35,610 bases of DNA, taken from positions 1 through 35,610 of the IMG/VR virus record IMGVR_UViG_3300032668_001453. One strand, given 5' to 3'. The position numbers and the translations under genes were made by a program. Under the pieces are notes generated by a model. That model made no database searches. It saw only the letters and a program-made list of their open reading frames with translations, and was not told the DNA's origin. Below are positions 26,919-34,265 of the stretch, in pieces. The number at the start of each line of letters is the position of its first letter. The stretch's first letter is position 1. The stretch comes from a virus.

Positions 26919-27772
26919 TTACGGAACTTACCAAGGAACAGCAGGATCAGATGCCGATCTACCGTGACAAGTGGATTGACATTGGTCTCTCTACTGAGAC
27001 GATTGATCGTGATGCTGCTGTTGCAGCATTGAATATGGCTTATCAGGCTGCAGATCTTGCTCCTCCCAAGACGGTTTTGTTTGCGTCTGGTCCCAAGGAT
27101 ATGGTTCGGGTATTTCGTGAGACTTTTCCCAACGCTACTTGGGACGAATTCAATTCCAATATCATCTTCGGTGGTCACGAAGCTGACTGGGCTTCTTACA
27201 TTGACTACTTCCAGGAAGTTGTTGGTCTTGATCTTAACAAGGCCAATGGTCTGATTGAACTTGCCAAGAGTTCGGGTTGGGTCTGGGTTTCACAGGATCT
27301 TGCCATTATTATGGATCGTCCTTCTCATATTCGTATGGATGAGAACAATGTTCTTCATGCAGAGGATCGTCCATCTGTTCTCTATCGCGATGGCTTTGCT
27401 GTTTATAGTTGGCATGGTCTTCGTGTTCCTCGTGAATGGATCATGGAAAAGGAAACGCTTACTGCTGCAAAGGCTCTGGGTCAAGATAATATCGAGATGC
27501 GTCGTGCAGCATGTGAAATTGTTGGATGGAGCAAAATTCTTGAGGATCTAAACTATTCTGTTGTTGAAAAGGACGAGGACGAACAGATCGGCACTCTCGT
27601 TGAGGTTGATTTGCCTGATGCCGGTAAGGAAAAGTTTTTGATGGTCAAGTGCGGGACTGGTCGTGATTTTGCAATCCCAGTACCTCCTGATATGAAGACT
27701 GCTTTAGAAGCCAATGCCTGGACTTTTGGTCTCAATCCGGAAGATCTTCGTGAGCTCGAAGTTCGTACCTGA
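26915..27772 (+). CDS. DUF6745-like protein, 285 aa
   Basis: The central block DRPSVLYRDGFAVYSWHGLRVPREW and the following IEMRRAACEIVGWSKIL, then VPPDMKTALEANAWTFGLNP, fit the DUF6745 family (from memory), found in bacteria and phages with unknown function. It is an acidic, soluble protein. AAAGGAA lies before ATG 26915, which overlaps the previous stop. It has its own consensus promoter and sits between two chains of repeat genes, so it may belong to the same functional group. Confidence 0.75.
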   Translation: MITELTKEQQDQMPIYRDKWIDIGLSTETIDRDAAVAALNMAYQAADLAPPKTVLFASGPKDMVRVFRETFPNATWDEFNSNIIFGGHEADWASYIDYFQEVVGLDLNKANGLIELAKSSGWVWVSQDLAIIMDRPSHIRMDENNVLHAEDRPSVLYRDGFAVYSWHGLRVPREWIMEKETLTAAKALGQDNIEMRRAACEIVGWSKILEDLNYSVVEKDEDEQIGTLVEVDLPDAGKEKFLMVKCGTGRDFAIPVPPDMKTALEANAWTFGLNPEDLRELEVRT

Positions 27773-27811
27773 GACTGTAAAGGATCACATCTTTAAATCA
27801 TGGGACTGTGG

Positions 27812-27843
27812 CCTCCTCATAAGTGATAGTGCTTATGAGGAGG
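27812..27843 (+). promoter_or_regulatory. 12-bp perfect hairpin masking the SD of chain B
   Basis: CCTCCTCATAAG (27812-27823) pairs with CTTATGAGGAGG (27832-27843). The 3' arm contains GAGGAGG, the only good SD for the next ORF, so translation should depend on opening the hairpin. There is no T tract, which makes a simple terminator less likely. Confidence 0.55.
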
Positions 27844-27851
27844 TTGCTTCA

Positions 27852-27935
27852 TTGAGAAATGATGTGATGATTAAAGTCTATTGGAATTTTAGTTGTGATC
27901 TTTTATGGGCAATGATGGATCAGTTGGAATGGTAA
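27852..27935 (+). CDS. Head gene of plus chain B, 27 aa
   Basis: TTG 27852 lies 8 bases after the GAGGAGG hidden in the hairpin and gives MRNDVMIKVYWNFSCDLLWA, then MMDQLEW. The ending (DQLEW, stop in ATGGTAA) is family-like. Starts at GTG or ATG five codons later are alternatives. Confidence 0.4.
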   Translation: MRNDVMIKVYWNFSCDLLWAMMDQLEW

Positions 27936-28096
27936 AGAGTGATATTAACAAAGCCAAATGGCAAGTCCGGGATAAGCACTGGATTTATACGAATGAACTG
28001 ATCAGAAATCAGGTTTGGGATCAGGTCAGTGATCAGGTTTGGGATCACATCAGAATTCATGTTAGGTATCAGGCCGAGGATGATCTGAAATGGTAA
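27929..28096 (+). CDS. Tetrapeptide-repeat protein, 55 aa
   Basis: MVKSDINKAKWQVRDKHWIY... VRYQAEDDLKW. Divergent N-terminal third, then NQVWDQVSDQVWDH units. It has 7-base overlaps at both ends (ATGGTAA). Confidence 0.65.
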   Translation: MVKSDINKAKWQVRDKHWIYTNELIRNQVWDQVSDQVWDHIRIHVRYQAEDDLKW

Positions 28097-28293
28097 AGAA
28101 AGATATTGATAGTGTCAGATATCAGATCACCCATCAGGTCAGGTATCATGTCAGGGAACAGGTCTTGGATCATGTCAGGGAACAGGTCTTGGATCAGGTT
28201 GGGCATCAGTTTGGGCATCAGGTTTGGTTTCAGGTTTGGTTTCAGGTCATAGAACCGGTCTTGATTCAAATCTGGGATGATCTAAGATGGTAA
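28090..28293 (+). CDS. Tetrapeptide-repeat protein, 67 aa
   Basis: MVKKDIDSVRYQITHQVRYH... LIQIWDDLRW. Contains two copies of a VREQVLD(H/Q)V block and paired GHQ and WFQV units, again showing multi-unit duplication. It has 7-base overlaps at both ends. Confidence 0.68.
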   Translation: MVKKDIDSVRYQITHQVRYHVREQVLDHVREQVLDQVGHQFGHQVWFQVWFQVIEPVLIQIWDDLRW

Positions 28294-28457
28294 GAAATAA
28301 AATTGATCGCACAATACTTCAAATTAATAATACATTTCATGATGAGTTCTCTGATTCCGTTATGAATAAAATTTGGTGGGATGTTACTGGACAAGACGTA
28401 TATCAAAATTTGAAATATCTTTTATGGGAGCAAATTAGAATTGATCTAAAATGGTAG
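28287..28457 (+). CDS. Repeat-family protein without clear repeats, 56 aa
   Basis: MVRNKIDRTILQINNTFHDE... LWEQIRIDLKW. It keeps the MVRNKID start and IDLKW end but the middle is non-repetitive and AT-rich. It shows what a non-amplified member looks like. Overlaps next gene in ATGGTAG. Confidence 0.6.
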   Translation: MVRNKIDRTILQINNTFHDEFSDSVMNKIWWDVTGQDVYQNLKYLLWEQIRIDLKW

Positions 28458-28525
28458 AAAAAAACTATACTCGTCAAATTTGGAATCCTATTTGGAGTCA
28501 AGTTATAGAAGATTTGAGATGGTAA
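28451..28525 (+). CDS. Last member of chain B, 24 aa
   Basis: MVEKNYTRQIWNPIWSQVIE, then DLRW. A minimal member: start, one or two QV/QI units and the conserved end. Its stop again sits in ATGGTAA; the next frame closes after five codons, so the chain ends here, at the tmRNA promoter. Confidence 0.5.
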   Translation: MVEKNYTRQIWNPIWSQVIEDLRW

Positions 28526-28532
28526 TTTTTTG

Positions 28533-28563
28533 TTGACAATACCATTTAAATGGTGTATAAATA
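28533..28563 (+). promoter_or_regulatory. Combined early/late promoter of the tmRNA
   Basis: TTGACA (28533-28538), a 17-base spacer and TATAAATA (28556-28563). The -10 is at once a sigma70 box and the exact T4 late element, so the RNA could be made throughout infection. Confidence 0.78.
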
Positions 28564-28569
28564 TAAATG

Positions 28570-28860
28570 TTGCTGTTGATTGCAATCAAATAGACTTGCT
28601 GAGACGGGAGTGCGACTCTCCCCACCTCCACCATAAGCACACGGTATGTCAGAACACTGGATGCAAGTCGTGTGTTTATGATGGGGGTGACTAGGTTCGA
28701 TCAGCTGTGGTAAGGGTTGAGGTAGGCAATGAGTAAGACACGACTCACAATCAGTTCAAAAACTATAAATGCCAACGATAATGTTGCATTTGAGGGAACT
28801 GCCCTAGCGGCATAACCTCATTGGGTATGGGCTCCACCTAGAAACAGAACGGGCCCAATA
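28570..28860 (+). ncRNA. ssrA: Circularly permuted (two-piece) tmRNA
   Basis: Rescues stalled ribosomes and tags their products for proteolysis. Gene order is permuted. The acceptor piece comes first: T-arm GGGAG-TGCGACT-CTCCC and CACCTCC-A-CCA ending at 28633. A linker (28634-28682) whose ends pair (TAAGCACACG with CGTGTGTTTA) follows, then the coding piece starting GGGGGTGACTAGGTTCGATC at 28683. GGGGGTG pairs with CACCTCC over 7 bp and contains the G3-U70 wobble that alanyl-tRNA synthetase requires. The tag frame at 28771-28812 encodes ANDNVAFEGTALAA, then TAA. ANDN is typical of alphaproteobacteria and the ALAA end is a ClpXP signal. Outer ends are approximate. Confidence 0.93.
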
Positions 28861-28901
28861 TACTAACATACTAAAATATACTAATATATACGAGGTTACA
28901 T

Positions 28902-29813
28902 ATGAATTCTTTTTCTGCACTAAAATCTTCTTCTAAGAGTTCCTTGGAGAAGTTGACACAAGAACTTTCAAAGCTAAATTCTGGTACTGAATCATCTAAG
29001 GATACTCGCTTCTGGTATCCCAATGTTGATAAGGCAGGTAATGGATTTGCTATGATCCGATTCCTACCTCCTTCTGCTAATGAAGATGTTCCATTCATTC
29101 GTATGTTTGAACATGCTTTCAAAGGCCCAACTGGACTTTGGTATTTTGAAAATTCTCTAACTACTATCGGCAAGAATGATCCTGTCGGTGAATTGAATTC
29201 CGTTCTTTGGAATCAATCATCTGATGAAAATTCACCTGGTCGTAAGCAGGCACGAGAACAAAAGCGTAAGCTAAGTTATATCTCAAACATTTATGTTATC
29301 CAAGACTCTGCCAATCCAGAGAATAACGGAAAGGTTTTTCTCTTTAAGTATGGCAAGAAAATCTTTGATAAGCTAAATGAGGTCATGAATCCTCAGTTTG
29401 AAGATGAAAAGCCAATGAATCCTTTTGACTTCTGGGCTGGTGCTACATTCAAGCTCAAGATTCGGAATGTTGAAGGGTATCGCAATTATGATAAGTCAGA
29501 ATTTGCAACACCTGGCCCTCTATTTGATGATGACGATGCTATGGAGAAGGTTTGGAATCAGCAACATTCTCTGCAAGCATTCCTTGACCCTAGCAACTTC
29601 AAGAGTTATGAAGAACTCAAGAAGAAGCTTGATAAGGTTTTGGGACTTGATGATGCATCTAAGCTTACAAAGGCTCGGACAAAGACACCTGAGCCTGAGG
29701 ATGATGAACTACCATGGACACCACCTAAGGTTGAACGTGCGGCAGTTCAGTCTTCTACGTCAGATGATGAAGATGATGACTTAGAATTCTTCAAACGTCT
29801 TTCAAAGGACTAA
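28902..29813 (+). CDS. 32: Single-stranded DNA-binding protein gp32
   Basis: T4 gp32 family, coating single strands in replication and recombination. The N-terminal region (SSSKSSLEKLTQELSKL) corresponds to the cooperative binding domain. The core has FWYPNVDKAGNGFAMIRFLP, MFEHAFKGPTGLWYFENSLTTIG and YISNIYVIQDSANPENNGKV with FLFKYGKKIFDKL. The C-terminus is strongly acidic (DDEDDDLEFFKRLSKD), the partner-binding tail. The three cysteines that bind zinc in T4 gp32 are absent. At 303 residues it matches T4's 301. CGAGG precedes ATG 28902; transcription probably comes through the tmRNA. Confidence 0.95.
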   Translation: MNSFSALKSSSKSSLEKLTQELSKLNSGTESSKDTRFWYPNVDKAGNGFAMIRFLPPSANEDVPFIRMFEHAFKGPTGLWYFENSLTTIGKNDPVGELNSVLWNQSSDENSPGRKQAREQKRKLSYISNIYVIQDSANPENNGKVFLFKYGKKIFDKLNEVMNPQFEDEKPMNPFDFWAGATFKLKIRNVEGYRNYDKSEFATPGPLFDDDDAMEKVWNQQHSLQAFLDPSNFKSYEELKKKLDKVLGLDDASKLTKARTKTPEPEDDELPWTPPKVERAAVQSSTSDDEDDDLEFFKRLSKD

Positions 29814-29818
29814 TAAAG

Positions 29819-29847
29819 AAAGCCCTGGGGAAACTCAGGGCTTTTCT
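29819..29847. terminator. Bidirectional terminator between gp32 and the tail operon
   Basis: AAAGCCCTG (29819-29827) pairs with CAGGGCTTT (29836-29844), followed by TCTTTT on + and preceded by an A-rich stretch, so it can stop both converging units. Confidence 0.9.
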
Positions 29848-29853
29848 TTTATC

Positions 29854-31842
29854 CTATAAATCAAATATGTTTTTATATCGTTCGGCTGAATCTGCTGGTT
29901 CAAGATTCCCGGGATCATCTTTACTCAAAGGAAATTGGACAGAGCCTAAGCCAGGCATAGGTTCGGCCGATGGCATTGCAATAGGATTAACAGAAACATT
30001 AGGTGTGGCATTAGACCTTGCAGACATTTCACTTTGCGTTGATGCAACTATGGCTTGTGCACCAGTAGATGGTTCTGAAGTTTGTGGTGTAGCAGGTTTT
30101 GGTTGAAGTTCCTCAAGAGGAACTCCATTTTGTTCAAAACTAATATTATCTGCCGAAAATTTAATTTCACTTGCTTTCACACCTACTTTTTTATCCTCAA
30201 CATTCACATCAATATTATTACCTTGACTTTGTAATAATGAAGAAGATGCTGAAGGTGATTCTTTTGATAAAGGCATTGCGGAAGGTGGAATATCACCTGG
30301 CTCGGGTAAAGCAGGTTGTGGCATAGAAGATTGTGCATCCGAAAATTGTTTCATATTTTTCAGATGAGCACGTTGTGGATCATCGTATAAATCATCAGGC
30401 ACTTCTTGGCCATTAATAGATACTGGTATATTACCAATCATTTTATATTGTAAATTATCTGTGTCTTCTATACCCATACGTTTTGCAAAATTTTGAGCCG
30501 AACTTTGTCTAATATTCAATGCTAAATGATTTTCTAGAGAATCAAGCATAGATGGAGTCTGTTGATAAAAAGATGAACCATAATTGTGTTGTTTTGCATA
30601 ACCATAAGCAACTTCTTTGGCTTCATCGTCATCACTAAGTTTCATATGTGAAAGAGTTCTTTTGACTAATGCATCAATTCTTTTATTTTTTTCTGCATCG
30701 GAATCTAATCTCCAAGCATCCATCCACTTTTTCATAATATCTTCAGATGGAGCATAAGATTGTATTAATGCTTTTGCCTGTTCTTCAGATAAACTTGATA
30801 CGTCAGGGGAAGAAGGAGATGGAAGATCACCAAATGCTTCTTGTGTTGTTCTCTCACCTTTTGCAGTTTGCTCAAGATTTCTGAATGATTGTTGTGTTTC
30901 TGCAATACCTTCAGGTGTATTTCTTGCTTTATAAAGACCAAGACCAGTTAATGCAGCAACAGAAGCACCTGCAGCAATAGTACCACCTGCTGCACTTGTT
31001 GCAAATTCCGCAACGGTACCACCTGCTTCTGCTAATGCTGAACCAGCACTACTAAGAAATGGAACAGCTTTTGAAAATATATTTGCACCAGTTGCTAGTG
31101 CAGAAGAACCAATTCTTTTTGCAAATCCACCAACACCACTTGCAGCGCCGGAAATTAAATTTTTACCTTTACTTAAAAGTGAAGAAGTACCTGATTCAGC
31201 AAGTAAATTTTCAACCATATCACCTATATTACCTAAAGATCCATGACTTCCTTTTTTGATTACTTCTAAAAGTTTTTCAAGAAGAGATGTTGTGGTAGTT
31301 TGTTCATCTGTAAGTTCTGTAAGAAGTTTATTTGTATTTGATATTTGAATTGCCACAGATCCAATTTCAGAGGCTTTTTTTCTCTCAGCAGTATCAAATC
31401 CTTTTTCTGTTGCTTTATTTTGTGATTCAAATGCATTAATAAGTTTTGACAACTGAGGAAACATGAAGTCAAATACTTTACCGCCAAATGATGTATCACC
31501 AGAAGAAGCAGAAGAACCACCATTTTTTAATGTATTCTTTAAACCTTGTTTTGCTAAAACTTCAGGTGATATTTTTGATTCTTCACCTGTATTTCTATCA
31601 ACAACAACTATATCATCTCGAGAACCAATATCTGACTTTGTTTTTCTTTCTTTTTTCTTCTTTTCAATACCCATTTCAACAACAGATTCAACTGTTGGTT
31701 CAGTTGGTTCTGGGATTTCAGGTTTTAAATTCTGTTCTTCAGCCAGTCTTTTTAAAAGAGCTTGAAAATTCTCTAATTCCTCAGGTGTAACACCACCAGA
31801 ACTTGAAGAAGTAACTTTAAATGAAGAATTTTTCTTTGCCAT
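29854..31842 (-). CDS. Large tail protein, tape-measure-like, 662 aa
   Basis: The N-terminal 100 residues are charged and Ser/Pro-rich. The block GGKVFDFMFPQLSKLINAFESQ parallels GGATFSALFPNLNALISKNL of the protein encoded just upstream in transcription, so the two are paralogues. A coiled-coil-like region (about 150-200) precedes a long Gly/Ala/Ser-rich hydrophobic segment (FAKRIGSSALATGANIF..., TSAAGGTIAAGASVAALTGLG) that could insert in a membrane. The C-terminal third is Ser/Pro/Gln-rich. These features fit a tape-measure or gp29-like tail protein. It starts one base after the upstream stop. Confidence 0.6.
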   Translation of the reverse strand: MAKKNSSFKVTSSSSGGVTPEELENFQALLKRLAEEQNLKPEIPEPTEPTVESVVEMGIEKKKKERKTKSDIGSRDDIVVVDRNTGEESKISPEVLAKQGLKNTLKNGGSSASSGDTSFGGKVFDFMFPQLSKLINAFESQNKATEKGFDTAERKKASEIGSVAIQISNTNKLLTELTDEQTTTTSLLEKLLEVIKKGSHGSLGNIGDMVENLLAESGTSSLLSKGKNLISGAASGVGGFAKRIGSSALATGANIFSKAVPFLSSAGSALAEAGGTVAEFATSAAGGTIAAGASVAALTGLGLYKARNTPEGIAETQQSFRNLEQTAKGERTTQEAFGDLPSPSSPDVSSLSEEQAKALIQSYAPSEDIMKKWMDAWRLDSDAEKNKRIDALVKRTLSHMKLSDDDEAKEVAYGYAKQHNYGSSFYQQTPSMLDSLENHLALNIRQSSAQNFAKRMGIEDTDNLQYKMIGNIPVSINGQEVPDDLYDDPQRAHLKNMKQFSDAQSSMPQPALPEPGDIPPSAMPLSKESPSASSSLLQSQGNNIDVNVEDKKVGVKASEIKFSADNISFEQNGVPLEELQPKPATPQTSEPSTGAQAIVASTQSEMSARSNATPNVSVNPIAMPSAEPMPGLGSVQFPLSKDDPGNLEPADSAERYKNIFDL

Positions 31843-31843
31843 A

Positions 31844-34084
31844 TTATGCTGCCAATGCTTGCCCTAGTCGTTGTTTTATTGATATATCTGTTGTGTTTGT
31901 TGCTTGTGCTGAAGAAGGAGTAGTGCCAGAACCTTGTTGAACTGGAACAGGAACATTTGCGGCTATATTTTTAGGTGCTGTAGTTGCTGCTTGATCTGCT
32001 GTAGAAGCTTGTGCTAATTGTTGACCGGAACGCTTAGCATAATCTTGCATCCAATGTGCTTGATATTGTTGTGGAGTAAGACCACGATTTTCTGCTAATG
32101 CCGCTTCAGATATTTTCCCTTGAGCATTACCAGTATACCAAACAAGAGGTACTTTTGACACATCATTGTTATTTGCTTTTAAAATATCAGAAATAAAATT
32201 ACCAGCAATTTGATCTTGAATGCCTGGTGGAGCATCTGCTGCACTTTTATATTCTGTTCCGACACCAAATTTCTTTGTTAAACTCTGCCATGTAGAATCA
32301 ATAAACTGATATGCACCAGAAGCCGATGAACCTTTAGCATGTATCTTATAATTGCCACCGGATTCTCGACCTTTGATAGTATCAAGAATTGCTTGAACAC
32401 CAGATGAAGCAGTAAAGCCAATAAAATCACCTACGGCCGAGGCAGCAGATGATACAGCAGTTCCGACGGCTGATGCCGCAGATGATAGACCAGAACCAAC
32501 GGCTTCAGCACCCGAAACAAGTGACTTACCAAGTCTAGAAAAGAAACTGTCGGAACTACCATCGGAACTATCAATTACAATCTTTTTTGCATCAAGATTC
32601 AAAGCTTCCACTTTTGAATCACCTTCATTTTTATTGACAATTTCATTCACGGCTTTGGGTAAGGTGATAGGTATACCTTCAGGCGTAAATAATAATTCTG
32701 GAACATCTTTATCTTTACCTACTGCTGTGGTAGAAGTTTTTGCAGCAATTTGATCTATAATTGAATCAACAAGATCATCAACACTTTTACCTAAAAATTC
32801 CGAAGCAACATATCCACCTGCAAAGCCACCAATAAGACCGACCGCAGCACCTACTAAATTCCCAAATCCAGGAACAACAGAACCTGCCATAGCGCCAATG
32901 TATGTTCCTATAACACCACCAACCCAAGCCAAACCAAATTGATCCACTAAATGTGCTATAACTTTTGTAACATTTACCTTATAATTTGGATCATTTGAAT
33001 CTAATTCCATTATTTCAACAAAACCATCATATATTGTCTTTGCAATTAGAGCAGGCATTAACACCTTACCTGCAACAGTCTCAACAGCGCCAGCAAGTGC
33101 ACTGTCAACTGCACCGACGGCTTTACCAGCTATTTTTAAACTTTTTCTTCCAATTTCAGCGCCTTCACTTGCAACAGAAGAAATACCAGATTTGGCTGAT
33201 TCCGCAACATTACCTAGTGTTCTTGTTGTTCGTTGCCAAAAACTTTCAGGTGGTGCTTCTACAGGTCTGGGTGCTTCTACTTTTGTTGAAGGAGCAGGAG
33301 TCTCTACAGGTGCTGGTTCTGGTGCTGGTGTTGTTTCTGCTCTTGAACGTGCAATCTTTTCAAGACGAGCATCTCTTGCAGAACCTTTTAATTCATTACC
33401 ATTTTTATCAAATAAATTTATTTTACCTTCGCGTTCAAGTTTCTCAATTCGAGCATCTCTTGCAGAACCTTTTAATTCATTACCATTTTTATCTAGAAGA
33501 TCCTCGGGTGAAATTACTCGTTCTTCTTTTAAATCTATCTTTTTGGATGGCTTGTTCGGATTCTTTTCAACAGGTTTTTTAAGATTTTCTTCAGGTGTTT
33601 CTTGCTCAGCTGTTTTCTGAGCATTTCTTCTTGCTTCTTCTTCTGCAACTCTTTTCCCTTCCTCAGCTTTTCTTCTGGCTTCTTCTTCCTCAGTTGCTTT
33701 TGCTTTTGATTGTTTAACTCTTCTTAAAGCATCAATCAGTCCAGCATTTGAAGAAGCAGAACCAGAATCATATTCCGAAATAATATGATTGAGAATTTCA
33801 TTCTGTTTGACTATATTTGAATGTGCAAGTTCCAACAAGGAATTGCTATTCTCAATCAATGAAGCTACACGTTCAACAGAACCCGTAAATGTTCTTTCAA
33901 TATTATATTCTTCTCGTTCCTCACCTTGCTCCTCAGTATCAAGGGTATCCAAATTTTTAGAAATTAAAGCATTAAGATTTGGAAACAATGCACTAAAAGT
34001 AGCACCGCCAATTTGCTTCAAAGCAGATTTTGCAAATCCAGGAGTATTATTTTGTTTTGGGAGAGAAGTCTCCTCATTAGCCAC
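31844..34084 (-). CDS. Tape-measure-like tail protein with C-terminal transglycosylase domain
   Basis: Start GTG 34084 is preferred (AAGGA 9 bases upstream; 746 aa) over TTG 34111, which has no SD and lies deeper in the gp51-like frame. Parts in order: FP.L..LI N-terminal block; charged coiled region (KATEEEEARRKAEEGKRVAE); two DKNGNELKGSARDAR repeats; Pro-rich linker; membrane-like Gly/Ala segments (VGGVIGTYIGAMAGSVV, GLIGGFAGGYVAS); and a C-terminal lytic domain with GRESGGNYKIHAKGSSASGA followed by YQFIDSTWQSL, as in transglycosylase/Rpf-like folds. It probably sets tail length and digests peptidoglycan on DNA entry. It follows the chaperone pair, the usual tape-measure position. Confidence 0.68.
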   Translation of the reverse strand: MANEETSLPKQNNTPGFAKSALKQIGGATFSALFPNLNALISKNLDTLDTEEQGEEREEYNIERTFTGSVERVASLIENSNSLLELAHSNIVKQNEILNHIISEYDSGSASSNAGLIDALRRVKQSKAKATEEEEARRKAEEGKRVAEEEARRNAQKTAEQETPEENLKKPVEKNPNKPSKKIDLKEERVISPEDLLDKNGNELKGSARDARIEKLEREGKINLFDKNGNELKGSARDARLEKIARSRAETTPAPEPAPVETPAPSTKVEAPRPVEAPPESFWQRTTRTLGNVAESAKSGISSVASEGAEIGRKSLKIAGKAVGAVDSALAGAVETVAGKVLMPALIAKTIYDGFVEIMELDSNDPNYKVNVTKVIAHLVDQFGLAWVGGVIGTYIGAMAGSVVPGFGNLVGAAVGLIGGFAGGYVASEFLGKSVDDLVDSIIDQIAAKTSTTAVGKDKDVPELLFTPEGIPITLPKAVNEIVNKNEGDSKVEALNLDAKKIVIDSSDGSSDSFFSRLGKSLVSGAEAVGSGLSSAASAVGTAVSSAASAVGDFIGFTASSGVQAILDTIKGRESGGNYKIHAKGSSASGAYQFIDSTWQSLTKKFGVGTEYKSAADAPPGIQDQIAGNFISDILKANNNDVSKVPLVWYTGNAQGKISEAALAENRGLTPQQYQAHWMQDYAKRSGQQLAQASTADQAATTAPKNIAANVPVPVQQGSGTTPSSAQATNTTDISIKQRLGQALAA

Positions 34085-34265
34085 CAGATAAATTCCTTCT
34101 TTGTTCTTCAAGATCTTTTAAATATTTCAGAAGCATATCAACAAAGAAATCACGTTCAAATGGCATCATATCCTCAATTTCACTCAATGAATACTTATGG
34201 TGTTGTATGAGTGAAAAATTAGTAAGGTAAAAGTTTTCAAGTGTATTATGGCTTAACCCAACGTA
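34077..34265 (-). CDS. gp51-like tail chaperone extension (-1 frame)
   Basis: Read in the -1 frame after the T7 run near the end of gp26, 62 codons continue as YVGLSHNTLENFYLTNFSLI, then QHHKYSLSEIEDMMPFERDF, then FVDMLLKYLKDLEEQRRNLS-GG and stop. The YSLSEIEDMMPFERD block is recognisable as the small gp51-type protein following gp26 in T4-like phages. No ATG, GTG or well-placed TTG precedes that block in frame, so a 294-residue gp26-gp51 fusion by frameshifting is the best explanation. The tail overlaps the next gene's start. Confidence 0.6.
   Translation of the reverse strand, partial: YVGLSHNTLENFYLTNFSLIQHHKYSLSEIEDMMPFERDFFVDMLLKYLKDLEEQRRNLSGG

Noticed and set aside
32986-33582. Large plus-strand ORF antisense to the tape-measure-like gene (also 33192-33620 and 31463-31790)
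   Set aside because: Leu/Gln- or Ser-rich composition mirrors the opposite coding strand; no SD or known domain.
31844-34111. TTG 34111 as start of the transglycosylase-bearing tail protein
   Set aside because: No SD, and it overlaps the gp51-like frame; GTG 34084 has AAGGA at good spacing.
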